A DNA stretch of 61,144 nt, from assembly GCA_947493705.1 (NCBI GenBank), contig CANLSH010000021.1, positions 1-61,144 of the forward strand. The letters are read 5' to 3'. A model generated the notes under the pieces. It ran no database searches and was not told the origin of the DNA. It saw only the letters and a program-made list of their open reading frames with translations. Of the stretch, positions 16,717 to 25,610 are shown one piece after another. The position numbers and the translations under genes are program-made. Each line of letters starts with the position of its first letter. The first letter of the stretch is position 1. Origin of the DNA: an uncultured Arachnia sp. (GTDB taxonomy: Bacteria > Actinomycetota > Actinomycetes > Propionibacteriales > Propionibacteriaceae).

Positions 16717-19700
16717 TTGGCAATCGCTGCCGCCCCCAACTGGGACGATCGCCGTACATGGACCGGCTTCGCCGATGAACTCCTGCTCGCAATCCGCCCC
16801 TTGGCGTCGCCGAAGCACGCACACATCTCTTTCCCGGGAACACCCGGACTACTGGGAGCGCGTGTCGATGCCTTGGAGGGTTTCGCAAGGACTTTCCTCT
16901 TGGCTTCCTTTCGGCTGGCCGGGGACGCGGGGCACGATCCCCTCGACATGGCGGCGTGGTACGCCGAGGGCATCGCCAACGGCACAGACCCGCACTCCTC
17001 GGAGAGATGGCCGCGCCCCGACGAACATCCCCAGGCCAAAGTGGAGGCCGCCTCACTGGCGCTCGGCCTCGACATGACCCGCCCCTGGATCTGGGACCGC
17101 TTGGACGCTGCCGTCCAGGACCGCGTTGTCACCTACCTCTCCTGCGTCGTCGGAGACCAGTCCTACTGGCGCAACAACTGGGTGTGGTTCAGCATCGTCA
17201 CCCAGACCTTCCTCGCCTCAGTGGGCGCACAGCACAGCGTCGAGGAGATCCAGGCGAATCTCGCCACTCACGACTCCTTCCCCGGTGCCGACGGTTGGAT
17301 CTCCGACGGCGAGGGCCGCCACTACGACCACTACAACGGGTGGGCTCTGCATCTCTACCCCACTCTGTGGTCGAGGATGCAGGGGGCTGCAGCGCTTGCT
17401 CCGGCGCGGCTGGAGCGGGACCGGGCAACTCTTCAGCGCTACCTCGACGACGCTCTCCGGCTCATTGGCTCCGATGGCTCTCCGCTGATCCAGGGCCGTA
17501 GCCTCACCTATCGTTTTGCAGCGGCCGCTCCGTTCTGGGTGGGTGCCATGGCGGGTGTGGATCTGCCTTCTCCCGGCGTGCTGCGGAGCGCCGCATCCAG
17601 GGTCGTCGGACACTTTGTGGATACGAACCTCGCTGCACATCCGGGAGTACTCGACGTGGGATGGAAACGTCCTTGGCCGCGTCTGGCCCAGTTCTACACA
17701 GGGCCTGGTTCCCCCTACTGGGCCGTCAAAGGCCTCCTTGGCGTGGCAATCCCCGGCGACCATCCGGTCTGGACCGAGCCTGCCGAGGACCTCCCCATCG
17801 ACCGGGGTGATCAGCTTCGAGCCATCCGGGCGCCCGGTTGGCTCGTTCAGGGCACCCATGAGGACGGCGTCGTCCGTGTCATCAACCACGGCACGGACCA
17901 TTCGTTCCAGGGCTCCGAGGCAGCGGACAGCCCGCTCTATGCCCGTCTTGGATACTCGAGCGCCACATCACCGCTCCTGGATGACGAAAGCTGGGCCAAT
18001 CCTCTGGACAATTCCGTCGTGCTGTTGGACGCCGACGAGCGTGCCAGCCACCGCTCCGGCATGGAACTCCTGGACTGCCGAGTGCTTGACACACCCGATG
18101 GACCTGTCGGGCTCGCACACTCACTCACTCAAGCACGCTGGGTGACCGCCCGACCACCGGTCCAGCAGGACTCCACGGGCTGGCCCGGAACAGCCACCCC
18201 GGCCGGAACGCTGGAAACAGCTTCATTCGTCAGAGGAAGCTGGGAGATCCGTCTCGTCCGTCTCACCAGCCCCGCGACCACCGCCCGCAAACTCCGTATC
18301 GGTGGCTGGCCCCTGCCTGTCGAGACCCCGGCGGACATCATCACCGACTCCGGTGCCAGCTCTGCGGCAGAACGCCTCGCCACACGCATCACAACATTGT
18401 CTCCCGGCGGTGCAGCGGGGATCGATCACAGGAGCGACGCAACTCCCCTGAGTGAGACCACCGCAACACCCTTCATCACCTTTCCGCTGGTCAGGGACAC
18501 GTGGCTGGGTGTGCTCGTCGAACTCAGCTCCGCCACCGCATGCGGCCAGGCGGACTTCACCACGTCCTCCTCGGACAACACCACCGTTTTTGACATCACC
18601 TGGCCGGACGGGGCATGCACGCCCATGCGGCTGTCCGACCCAACGAAAGGCACCTCGATGTCCACATCACCCGCCGTCGACAGCGCGCTGGAGACCCTTC
18701 AGCAACTCGACGATCAGTTCGGCACCCGGTATCCGGATGACTGCACCGTTGACGGTGTCTACCCGCTCCGCAAAGCCCAGTTCGGCGAACCCGAGGGCGG
18801 CAATACGGAATGGACCACGAGCTTCGTTCCGGGGATGTTCTGGGCCGCTGGTGATCTCACCAGTGATGAGAAGTGGTTCGACGCCGGGCGCCGCCACATC
18901 CCCAGTTTCGTGGACCGAATCACGCGCAAGGTACACGTGGACCACCACGACGTGGGCTTCCTCTACACGCTCTCCTGCGTCACCGCCTGGCGCTACGACG
19001 GCGACGAAGTGGCGCGTGACGCCGCCATCGCTGCTGCTGATCAATTCATGACGCGTGTCATCCCCAGCGTCGGCATCCTCCAGTCCTGGGGAGACCTTGA
19101 GGATGAGGCCCAGGCAGGGCGCGCCATCATCGACAGCCTCATGAACATGCCGTTACTCTATTGGGCCACGGAGATCACCGGTGACCAGAGCTACGCCGAG
19201 GCGGCTGCCCGCCACGCCGGCCTGCTGGGCAAATCCATCATTCGCGACGACGACACCACCCACCACACGTTCCATTGGGACGTGAAGACGGGCCAGCCGG
19301 TGCACGGCACCACTGCCCAGGGTCACTCCGATGAATCCACGTGGGCACGCGGGCAGGCCTGGGGCATCTACGGCTTCGCTCTGAACTACGTCCACACCGG
19401 CAACGCAGACCTCCTTGAGGCGTCCGAGCGCTGCGCACGTCGCTTCCTGGATCTGTTGCCGGAGGACAATGTGCCGTTTTGGGACATGATCTTCACCGAC
19501 GGCAGCGACCAACCGCGCGACAGCTCAGCCGGCGCCATCGCGGCCTGCGGGTTCATGGACCTCGCGAGGATCACCGGAAAGACCGAGTACCAGGAGGCCG
19601 CCGACGCCATCCTCGACTCCCTGGAGAACAACTACGCCACCACCGCCGAGGGTCCGGAGAATTGTCTCCTGCTGCATGGCGTCTACGCCTTGCATGGTGG

Positions 19701-19851
19701 CCTGGGGATAGACGAGGGCAACCTCTGGGGCGACTACTTCTACATGGAGGCGCTCCTGCGGCGCGCGCGCCCCGACTGGGTGTCCTACTGGTCCCCAACA
19801 CACGGGAGCTCCGCCGCGGTGGCTCCCCCACACCTGGGCTCAGCCCCGTGA
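16717..19851 (+). CDS. DUF2264 - GH88 fusion, unsaturated uronyl hydrolase
   Basis: The open frame encodes 1044 residues. The TTG at 16717 is preferred because GGAGGAGG lies 7 nt upstream. Residues 1 to about 640 match DUF2264, an (alpha/alpha)-barrel family found beside polysaccharide lyase genes. Residues 648-1044 are a complete GH88/GH105-type unsaturated uronyl hydrolase (GVYPLRKAQFG, STWARGQAWGIYGFALNYVHTG, RDSSAGAIAACGF, GIDEGNLWGDYFYMEALLRR), which releases 5-keto-4-deoxyuronate from unsaturated oligosaccharides. These are usually two genes. Here no stop separates them, but AAAGG and ATG at 18658 lie exactly at the GH88 start, so a separate GH88 may also be made. No signal peptide is visible, so it acts in the cytosol. 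It heads the kdu/kdg operon. Confidence 0.85.
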   Translation: MAIAAAPNWDDRRTWTGFADELLLAIRPLASPKHAHISFPGTPGLLGARVDALEGFARTFLLASFRLAGDAGHDPLDMAAWYAEGIANGTDPHSSERWPRPDEHPQAKVEAASLALGLDMTRPWIWDRLDAAVQDRVVTYLSCVVGDQSYWRNNWVWFSIVTQTFLASVGAQHSVEEIQANLATHDSFPGADGWISDGEGRHYDHYNGWALHLYPTLWSRMQGAAALAPARLERDRATLQRYLDDALRLIGSDGSPLIQGRSLTYRFAAAAPFWVGAMAGVDLPSPGVLRSAASRVVGHFVDTNLAAHPGVLDVGWKRPWPRLAQFYTGPGSPYWAVKGLLGVAIPGDHPVWTEPAEDLPIDRGDQLRAIRAPGWLVQGTHEDGVVRVINHGTDHSFQGSEAADSPLYARLGYSSATSPLLDDESWANPLDNSVVLLDADERASHRSGMELLDCRVLDTPDGPVGLAHSLTQARWVTARPPVQQDSTGWPGTATPAGTLETASFVRGSWEIRLVRLTSPATTARKLRIGGWPLPVETPADIITDSGASSAAERLATRITTLSPGGAAGIDHRSDATPLSETTATPFITFPLVRDTWLGVLVELSSATACGQADFTTSSSDNTTVFDITWPDGACTPMRLSDPTKGTSMSTSPAVDSALETLQQLDDQFGTRYPDDCTVDGVYPLRKAQFGEPEGGNTEWTTSFVPGMFWAAGDLTSDEKWFDAGRRHIPSFVDRITRKVHVDHHDVGFLYTLSCVTAWRYDGDEVARDAAIAAADQFMTRVIPSVGILQSWGDLEDEAQAGRAIIDSLMNMPLLYWATEITGDQSYAEAAARHAGLLGKSIIRDDDTTHHTFHWDVKTGQPVHGTTAQGHSDESTWARGQAWGIYGFALNYVHTGNADLLEASERCARRFLDLLPEDNVPFWDMIFTDGSDQPRDSSAGAIAACGFMDLARITGKTEYQEAADAILDSLENNYATTAEGPENCLLLHGVYALHGGLGIDEGNLWGDYFYMEALLRRARPDWVSYWSPTHGSSAAVAPPHLGSAP

Positions 19852-19891
19852 ATCCACGCGAAACAGCTCCACACTCAACGGAAGGAAACAC

Positions 19892-20662
19892 GTGATTCTC
19901 GAAGATTTCTCACTCGACGGCAAGGTGGCCCTGGTCACCGGAGCCACCCGCGGTCTGGGGCAGGCGATGGCCATTGCGCTGGCTGAGGCCGGCGCCGATG
20001 TGGCGCTGGTGGGCAGCAGCAAGCCCGCAGACGACACCGCCGCGAAGATCAATGCCCTGGGCCGAAAGAGCCTGACTCTGACGTGTGATCTCTCCGGAGC
20101 CACCGTGGAAGAGTTGGCGCATCTCGTTGACGATGTCGTGGCCGAGTTCGGCCGTATCGACATCCTCGTCAACAATGCCGGGATCATCCGTCGCACCCCC
20201 GCCATGGAGTTCTCCGAGAAGGACTGGGACGATGTTATCCAAGTCAACCAGAAGGCCGTGTTCTTCCTCGCACAGGCGGCGGCGAAGGCCATGAAGGCAG
20301 GTGGTGAGGGCGGCAGGATCATCAATACCGCCTCGTTGCTGAGCTACCAGGGCGGCATCAATGTTCCCTCCTACACCGCCAGCAAGAGCGCCGTCGCCGG
20401 CCTCACGCACGCCATGGCCAATGAGTGGGCCAGTCAGGGCATCAACGTGAACGCGATTGTCCCCGGCTACTTCGCCACGGACAACACCGCCCAGCTGCGG
20501 GCCGACGAGGATCGCTCGAAGTCAATTCTGGAGCGCATTCCAGCCGGTCGGTGGGGCGACGCCGAGGACTTGGCCGGCGCCGTCGTATTCCTCGCCTCCA
20601 AGGCATCCAGCTATGTCCACGGCACCCTGCTCGCCGTCGACGGTGGGTGGCTCGGCCGCTGA
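19892..20662 (+). CDS. kduD: 2-dehydro-3-deoxy-D-gluconate 5-dehydrogenase
   Basis: A 256-residue short-chain dehydrogenase that reduces 2,5-diketo-3-deoxygluconate (DKII) to 2-keto-3-deoxygluconate with NAD(P)H. The cofactor motif TGATRGLGQ is at residues 15-23, NNAGIIRR near 91, and the catalytic S-YTASK set near 142-162. NNAGIIRR and RIPAGRWG are characteristic of KduD. It starts with GTG after GGAAGG, 40 bp downstream of the hydrolase gene in the same operon. It follows KduI in the pathway although it precedes it in gene order. Confidence 0.93.
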   Translation: MILEDFSLDGKVALVTGATRGLGQAMAIALAEAGADVALVGSSKPADDTAAKINALGRKSLTLTCDLSGATVEELAHLVDDVVAEFGRIDILVNNAGIIRRTPAMEFSEKDWDDVIQVNQKAVFFLAQAAAKAMKAGGEGGRIINTASLLSYQGGINVPSYTASKSAVAGLTHAMANEWASQGINVNAIVPGYFATDNTAQLRADEDRSKSILERIPAGRWGDAEDLAGAVVFLASKASSYVHGTLLAVDGGWLGR

Positions 20663-20772
20663 CCCCATCACGGGGGGCAACCCCCTCATAATCCCATCCG
20701 GGGCTCCGGCCCCTTGACCTCACGAAACCAATGCTCCGCATCCCGCGGGGTACATCAGAAGGAGTAGCAACA

Positions 20773-21588
20773 ATGGAAACCCGTTACGCAAGCGCCCCGG
20801 AGCACGTGGCCACCATGAAGACCGAGGAACTGCGCGAGCGCTTCCTCGTCGAAGACCTCTTCGTCGACGGTGAGATGAAGTTCGTCTACAGCCACTACGA
20901 CCGCATCATCATGGCAGGCGCAGTGCCCACCGGCAGCGCGCTCACCATGCCCACACCCGAAGCGCTGCATGCCGAGCACTTCTTCGACAACCGTGAGGCC
21001 GGCATCATCAACATCGGCCACGACGCCCGGGTCACGGTGGATGGCACCGAGTACACGCTGCCGCGCAAGGGCCTGCTGTATGTCGGCCGCGGCACCAAGG
21101 AGGTGACCTTCGAGGCACCCGGACGCTTCTACCTCTACAGCGCGCCGGCTCACACGCAGTACCCCACCACGCTCGTGGGACCGGAGGACGGCAACGTCAA
21201 GGAGCTCGGCTCCAAGGAAGCCTCCAACGAGCGCAAGCTGCGCCAGCTGCTGTTCAATGGCGACGTCAAGAGCTGCCAGGTGATGATGGGCGTCACCACC
21301 TTGGAAGAGGGCAGCATGTGGAACACCATGCCGGCCCACACACATGACCGTCGCATGGAGTCCTACCTCTACTTCGAGGTCCCCGACGACGCCCGCGTGG
21401 TGCACCTCATGGGTGAACCGAGCGAAACCCGTCACCTGATCGTCGGTAACGAGCAGGGTGTCATCTCGCCCAGCTGGTCCATCCACTCCGGTGTCGGCAC
21501 CGCGTCCTACTCATTCATCTGGGCCATGGCCGGGGAGAACCAGGAGTTCACCGACATGGACTCCGCCCCCATCACGGAGATGCGCTGA
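20773..21588 (+). CDS. kduI: 5-dehydro-4-deoxy-D-glucuronate isomerase
   Basis: A 271-residue cupin enzyme converting 5-keto-4-deoxyuronate (the GH88 product after spontaneous ring opening) to 2,5-diketo-3-deoxygluconate. The ATG at 20773 follows AAGGAG at a good spacing. The metal site is seen as MPAHTHDRRMESYLYF with HSG near the C-terminus, matching the zinc-binding His/Glu set of KduI. The length is normal. A GGGGC-TCCG-GCCCC hairpin (20700-20713) lies in the 110-bp gap from kduD and may tune relative expression or protect the mRNA end. The stop is one base before the next ATG. Confidence 0.96.
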   Translation: METRYASAPEHVATMKTEELRERFLVEDLFVDGEMKFVYSHYDRIIMAGAVPTGSALTMPTPEALHAEHFFDNREAGIINIGHDARVTVDGTEYTLPRKGLLYVGRGTKEVTFEAPGRFYLYSAPAHTQYPTTLVGPEDGNVKELGSKEASNERKLRQLLFNGDVKSCQVMMGVTTLEEGSMWNTMPAHTHDRRMESYLYFEVPDDARVVHLMGEPSETRHLIVGNEQGVISPSWSIHSGVGTASYSFIWAMAGENQEFTDMDSAPITEMR

Positions 21589-21589
21589 C

Positions 21590-22222
21590 ATGAGTGAAGA
21601 CCTGCTGGAGACCCTCGCCTCGCACCGGCTCGTCCCCGTCGTCGTTCTCGACGACGCGGGCGACGCGGCCGGTCTCGCCGAAGCTCTCGTTGCCGGAGGA
21701 CTCCCGGTGGCGGAGGTGACGTTTCGCACATCGGCAGCAGCAGAGGCGATCGCCGTCATAGCGAAACGCGGCGACGTGCTCGTGGGTGCCGGCACGGTGC
21801 TGAACGTCCAGCAGGTCGATGAAGCCTTTGAGGCCGGGGCACAGTACATCGTCTCCCCCGGCCTCAGCGAGGCCGTCGTGCATCGCTGCCAGGAATTGGG
21901 CATCCCTGTGCTGCCCGGTGCAGTCACCGCCACCGAGATCACCCGTGCCCTGGAAATGGGGCTCAAGACCGTCAAGTTTTTCCCGGCCGAGACCTCCGGA
22001 GGCGCAGCCGCCATCAAGGCACTCTCAGCTCCCTTCGGTGGTGTGAAATTCGTTCCGACAGGTGGCATCGGTCAGAAGAACATCGCCGAATACCTGGCGC
22101 TGGAGTGTGTCAGCGCCATCGGTGGATCGTGGATGGTGCCGAAGGACATGGTCCGCACCCAGAAGTTTGATGAGATTGCCCAGCTCACGCGCGACGCGGT
22201 CGCGCTGGTCAGGAAGGACTGA
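21590..22222 (+). CDS. kdgA: KDPG/KHG aldolase
   Basis: A 210-residue class I aldolase (Eda family) splitting 2-keto-3-deoxy-6-phosphogluconate to pyruvate and glyceraldehyde-3-phosphate. The catalytic glutamate region is AEVTFRT (near 40), the GAGTVLN loop is near 65, the Schiff-base lysine is in LKTVKFFPAE (near 126) and the phosphate-binding loop is VPTGGIG. The ATG at 21590 almost touches the kduI stop, so the genes are coupled. It uses the product of the kinase encoded immediately downstream. Confidence 0.95.
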   Translation: MSEDLLETLASHRLVPVVVLDDAGDAAGLAEALVAGGLPVAEVTFRTSAAAEAIAVIAKRGDVLVGAGTVLNVQQVDEAFEAGAQYIVSPGLSEAVVHRCQELGIPVLPGAVTATEITRALEMGLKTVKFFPAETSGGAAAIKALSAPFGGVKFVPTGGIGQKNIAEYLALECVSAIGGSWMVPKDMVRTQKFDEIAQLTRDAVALVRKD

Positions 22223-22228
22223 AGAATT

Positions 22229-23326
22229 ATGGTCGAACTCCGCCCGGCCGATGAGTGCCGATACGACGCCGTGGCTCTCGGTGAGGTGATGTTACGGCTC
22301 GATCCCGGGGACGGCCGCATCCGCACCACCCGCAACTTTGCCGTCTCCGAAGGAGGTGGCGAGTACAACGTGGTCCGCGGGCTGCGCCGTTGCTTTGGTC
22401 TACGCACCGCCGTTGTCACCGCGTTTGTGGACAATGCCGTCGGACGCTTGGCCGAGGACTTCATCCTCACAGGCGGCGTCGACACCAGCCTCATCCAATG
22501 GGTGGACTTCGATGGCGTGGGCACCAGTGCCCGCAACGGCCTGAACTTCACCGAGCGCGGCTTTGGTGTCCGCGGTGCCCTCGGCGTCTCCGATCGCGGC
22601 CACACCGCCGTGGGTCAGATGAAGCCCGGCGACATCGACTTTGACGACCTCTTCGGTCGCCAAGGGGTGCGCTGGTTCCACACCGGCGGCATCTACGCGG
22701 CGCTGTCCGAGTCCACAGCAGAGGTGGTGCTGGAAGCAGTCACCGCCGCTCACAAGCACGGCACCGTCGTCTCCTACGACCTGAATTATCGTCCCAGCCT
22801 CTGGAAAAGCATCGGCGGCAAGGCGAAGGCACAGGAGGTGAATCGGGAGATCGCGCAACACATCGACGTGATGATCGGCAATGAGGAGGACTTCACTGCT
22901 TCTCTTGGGTTGGAGATCGAAGGTACTGACGACAACCTCACCGAGTTGGACACCGAGCATTTCGCGAACATGATCAGCCGTGCCGTCGAAGAGTTCCCCA
23001 ACTTTCAGGTGGTGGGCACCACCATGCGCAGCGTGAAATCTGCAACCGTCAACGGCTGGGGTGCGATCGCCTGGTCCAGGGACACCGGCGTGGTGGAGTC
23101 CATCCACCGCCCCGACCTGGAGATCTTCGACCGGGTGGGTGGCGGCGATTCGTTCGCCTCCGGCCTGATCTACGGCCTAATGACGGGTGAACCCCTGCAG
23201 ACGGCCGTGGACTACGGCGCCGCCCATGGCGCGCTGGCAATGACCACCCCTGGCGACACGTCCATGGCCACGGTCGACGAAGTGATCAAACTCGCCACCG
23301 GCGGCGGCGCGCGCGTCGACCGTTAG
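22229..23326 (+). CDS. kdgK: 2-keto-3-deoxygluconate kinase (PfkB family)
   Basis: A 365-residue ribokinase-type sugar kinase that phosphorylates KDG to KDPG. The sugar-binding N-terminus is LGEVMLRLDPG and GGGEYNVVRGL. The C-terminal anion hole and catalytic Asp are in DRVGGGDSFASGLIYGL near residue 300. Its place after kdgA, 6 bp from that stop, assigns the substrate as KDG rather than another sugar. It is the last gene of the operon. No dedicated transporter follows. Confidence 0.93.
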   Translation: MVELRPADECRYDAVALGEVMLRLDPGDGRIRTTRNFAVSEGGGEYNVVRGLRRCFGLRTAVVTAFVDNAVGRLAEDFILTGGVDTSLIQWVDFDGVGTSARNGLNFTERGFGVRGALGVSDRGHTAVGQMKPGDIDFDDLFGRQGVRWFHTGGIYAALSESTAEVVLEAVTAAHKHGTVVSYDLNYRPSLWKSIGGKAKAQEVNREIAQHIDVMIGNEEDFTASLGLEIEGTDDNLTELDTEHFANMISRAVEEFPNFQVVGTTMRSVKSATVNGWGAIAWSRDTGVVESIHRPDLEIFDRVGGGDSFASGLIYGLMTGEPLQTAVDYGAAHGALAMTTPGDTSMATVDEVIKLATGGGARVDR

Positions 23327-23622
23327 AAGTGACCGGCTGCTCCATCCTGAGTGACGTGCGACCTGCGCATGAAGCCATGCCTTGACAGCCAGCATGCTAC
23401 CAAAAGTTGGTCATGAAAAATGAACCGTAATTCAGACCGAATGGAGTTCCGAATCGTCGGATTTTATCAATATCGCATATTATTTGCCTCTTCATGATCG
23501 TATCTACCTTCGTTGTCAGGGACTTGGATCCTCGGCTTCCCGATGATGCTTTCGACCGTTTGTCACTGGGTTAGTTAAATCGGAGTGGGTCGGCTATATT
23601 TCTGCCACCCTTTGACGATTGG
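23327..23622. other. AT-rich intergenic stretch, no gene found
   Basis: No coding frame or known RNA is recognised. Base composition from about 23395 to 23500 is clearly AT-richer than the neighbouring operon (runs such as TTTTATCAATATCGCATATTATTTG), a sign of foreign or weakly selected DNA. TTGACA near 23382 could be a -35 box, but no good -10 follows at the right distance. It marks the boundary with the nuclease/toxin remnant region. Confidence 0.5.
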
Positions 23623-23655
23623 TTGGCGTCTCGCCCTCCTTCCGGGGGCTGCCAG

Positions 23656-24981
23656 ATGCGGAGGATCGATGTGCCCACAAGCTTCCAATCACGACGAAAC
23701 ACGAGTGGTCCAATACCGAAGAGCACCACGACCGGTCTCGGAGCACTTGTTGCACTGACAATCCTGGGCGCCCTCAGCGCCGGAGTCTTCGGTGCAGCTG
23801 TCTTTTTTGGACTCACAATTTTCGGAACCGGCCTGTGGCACGCAGTGGTGGGACGCTCCTGGTTGACTCCCATTCTTCCCCACGGCAGAAAGGTCGGAGT
23901 GCTCTCACTGGTCACTGGCATTGTGGCCATGAGTTTGGGTACGGCCGTTGCACCACCGCCCGATGACCCAAGCATTGCCAGCGGGGTATCAACCTCGCTG
24001 TCTCCGTCTCCTTCTGCCTCCCGTTCGAGCGCGGCCCCGTCGGAAACGCCATCGCCCGTGGCAGTGACAATGGCTCCTGACGGTACCGCGGTGGCCGCCT
24101 TGGCTCAGCTTGAGATCAAGGGGCGAGCGCCCAAGACTGGGTACTCGCGCGAGGAGTTTGGGCAAGCATGGCTTGACGTGGATCGCAACGGCTGCGACAC
24201 CCGAAATGACATACTCCGCCGTGACTTGACACAAGCACGCACAAAGCCGGGTTCACAGGGTTGCGCGGTGATGACCGGAGCTCTACAGGATCCGTTCACC
24301 GGCAATTTGATGGAATTCGTTCGAGGCACTGAGAGCTCAGGAGAGATTCATATTGACCACGTCGTAGCACTTTCGGATGCATGGCAGAAGGGTGCGCAGC
24401 AGTGGACTCAGGAACAACGTTCAGAATTTGCCAACGATCCTTTGAATTTGCTCGCAGTCCAAGGTGTGGCCAACCAGCAGAAGGGCGATGGTGATGCCGC
24501 CACCTGGCTGCCGGCAAACAAGGCATTCCGCTGCGACTACGTCGCCCGACAAATCGCCGTGAAAACTGAGTACGAGGTGTGGGTGACACAAGCCGAACAC
24601 GACGCCATGGAGGACATTCTGTTCGAGTGCCCCGAGACGATGCTCCCCAGCGAAGTGGAGCCTCCAGCCACTGCTGACAGCATCGACGCCACCCCAGCAG
24701 CGACGAGCACTGAGCCGATGGTCGCAGTGACGCCCACCACACCCGCTGCCGCCCCGCCGGCCCCGACGACACCAGCCGCCGCACCCCCGACGCCCGAAGC
24801 CGTGACTCCGGATCCCATTCCACCGGCCCCAGAACCCGTTGAGCCGGATCCTGTCCCAGCCGATGTCTACTACCAGAACTGCACAGCCGTCCGCGAGGCT
24901 GGCGCCGACCCCATTTACCGAGGCCAACCGGGCTACAGTTCCAAGCTCGATCGGGACGACGACGGAGTGGCCTGCGAGTGA
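23656..24981 (+). CDS. Membrane-anchored or secreted HNH nuclease (DUF1524-like) with excalibur domain
   Basis: A 441-residue protein. After a basic N-terminus there are two or three hydrophobic segments (residues 25-45, 46-65, 78-92), then a Ser/Pro/Ala-rich linker. The nuclease domain carries [19 protein letters not shown] and [20 protein letters not shown], the DUF1524/GmrSD-like HNH pattern. A long Pro/Thr/Ala repeat linker leads to a C-terminal excalibur calcium-binding motif ([23 protein letters not shown], then [10 protein letters not shown]). Such enzymes are usually extracellular DNases for nutrient scavenging or competition. A TTG at 23623 is an alternative start. The last codons run into a truncated vapC on the other strand. 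Confidence 0.85.
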   Translation: MRRIDVPTSFQSRRNTSGPIPKSTTTGLGALVALTILGALSAGVFGAAVFFGLTIFGTGLWHAVVGRSWLTPILPHGRKVGVLSLVTGIVAMSLGTAVAPPPDDPSIASGVSTSLSPSPSASRSSAAPSETPSPVAVTMAPDGTAVAALAQLEIKGRAPKTGYSREEFGQAWLDVDRNGCDTRNDILRRDLTQARTKPGSQGCAVMTGALQDPFTGNLMEFVRGTESSGEIHIDHVVALSDAWQKGAQQWTQEQRSEFANDPLNLLAVQGVANQQKGDGDAATWLPANKAFRCDYVARQIAVKTEYEVWVTQAEHDAMEDILFECPETMLPSEVEPPATADSIDATPAATSTEPMVAVTPTTPAAAPPAPTTPAAAPPTPEAVTPDPIPPAPEPVEPDPVPADVYYQNCTAVREAGADPIYRGQPGYSSKLDRDDDGVACE

Positions 24982-25177
24982 ACCAGCAGCGAAGGATCCC
25001 ACCCTGTGTCGGGTCGACTCGTTCCTTGGTGATGACGCTGCGCTCGATCTCTGAGATCGTCGTGGCGGTGACGAACTGGTCAGCCACCGAGACCAATACG
25101 GCCCAAGCCTCGACCAAAGAGTTACGTCCGCGGATTCGCAGTGCGGACAGGACGTTCGTGTCCAGAATGTACCTCAC
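24980..25177 (-). pseudogene. Truncated VapC-type PIN-domain toxin
   Basis: Only the first 66 codons or so of a PIN-domain ribonuclease remain. [13 protein letters not shown] holds the first catalytic Asp and [25 protein letters not shown] matches the next VapC helices. A normal VapC has about 130-140 residues with three further acidic residues. The homology stops at the 3' end of the convergent nuclease gene, whose stop codon lies in the junction. The start overlaps the antitoxin stop (ATGA), the normal vapBC arrangement. It cannot make an active PIN domain. Confidence 0.8.
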
Positions 25178-25401
25178 AGCTCAGGAGTCCGGACGCTCAA
25201 GCCCAGCCGCGGGGGTTCGAACTCGATATCGGCCCCCTCATCCATCCCCAACAAGTCAACGATCGTGACAGGTTCCTGACTGATGGCATTCGCGAGAATC
25301 TCACGCACCTCTGCCTCGACGGAACGGCGATGAGACATGGCTCGCGCACGCAGCGTTGCCTTTGTCCCCGCCGGCAGGCTGCGGATCAAGATTTGTTCCA
25401 T
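25174..25401 (-). CDS. FitA/VapB-type antitoxin, orphaned
   Basis: A 75-residue ribbon-helix-helix antitoxin. It starts [40 protein letters not shown], the RHH fold and Arc-like helix of FitA-type antitoxins. The acidic tail ([17 protein letters not shown]) would wrap a PIN toxin. The ATG at 25401 follows GGAGG at 8 nt. The partner toxin is truncated, so the antitoxin is an orphan that may still repress its own promoter or neutralise related toxins. Confidence 0.85.
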   Translation of the reverse strand: MEQILIRSLPAGTKATLRARAMSHRRSVEAEVREILANAISQEPVTIVDLLGMDEGADIEFEPPRLGLSVRTPEL

Positions 25402-25442
25402 AAGGATCACCTCCGATATCACTTTAATGAGATCACGGTGTG

Positions 25443-25579
25443 CAGTCGACCAACATCATGGTGGACAAGATCACCACGATGTCCAGCCACGCGTTCGCGA
25501 GCGCTTGGGTCGCCTGACTGACTCCGAGTTCATCCGGTTCGACCGCGCGTTGCTCGCTTTCCTCGGTCTTGCGGGCTGA
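25443..25579 (+). pseudogene. MazF/PemK toxin C-terminal remnant
   Basis: Two frames together give the end of a MazF toxin: STNIMVDKITTMS in one frame, then RVRERLGRLTDSEFIRFDRALLAFLGLAG to the stop in another. MVDKITT and the RLGRL-RALLAFLGLA ending are typical of MazF. At least one frameshift and loss of the N-terminal half make it a relic. It lies between the orphan antitoxin promoter and the DUF2510 gene. Confidence 0.65.
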
Positions 25580-25610
25580 GCCGCAGTTGACCAATGGCGA
25601 TAATGGGGCC

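Noticed and set aside
24296..24979. The long minus-strand extension of the vapC frame as a real 293-residue protein.
   Set aside because: Beyond residue 66 the frame is antisense to the nuclease gene and its arginine/serine-rich translation matches no PIN domain.
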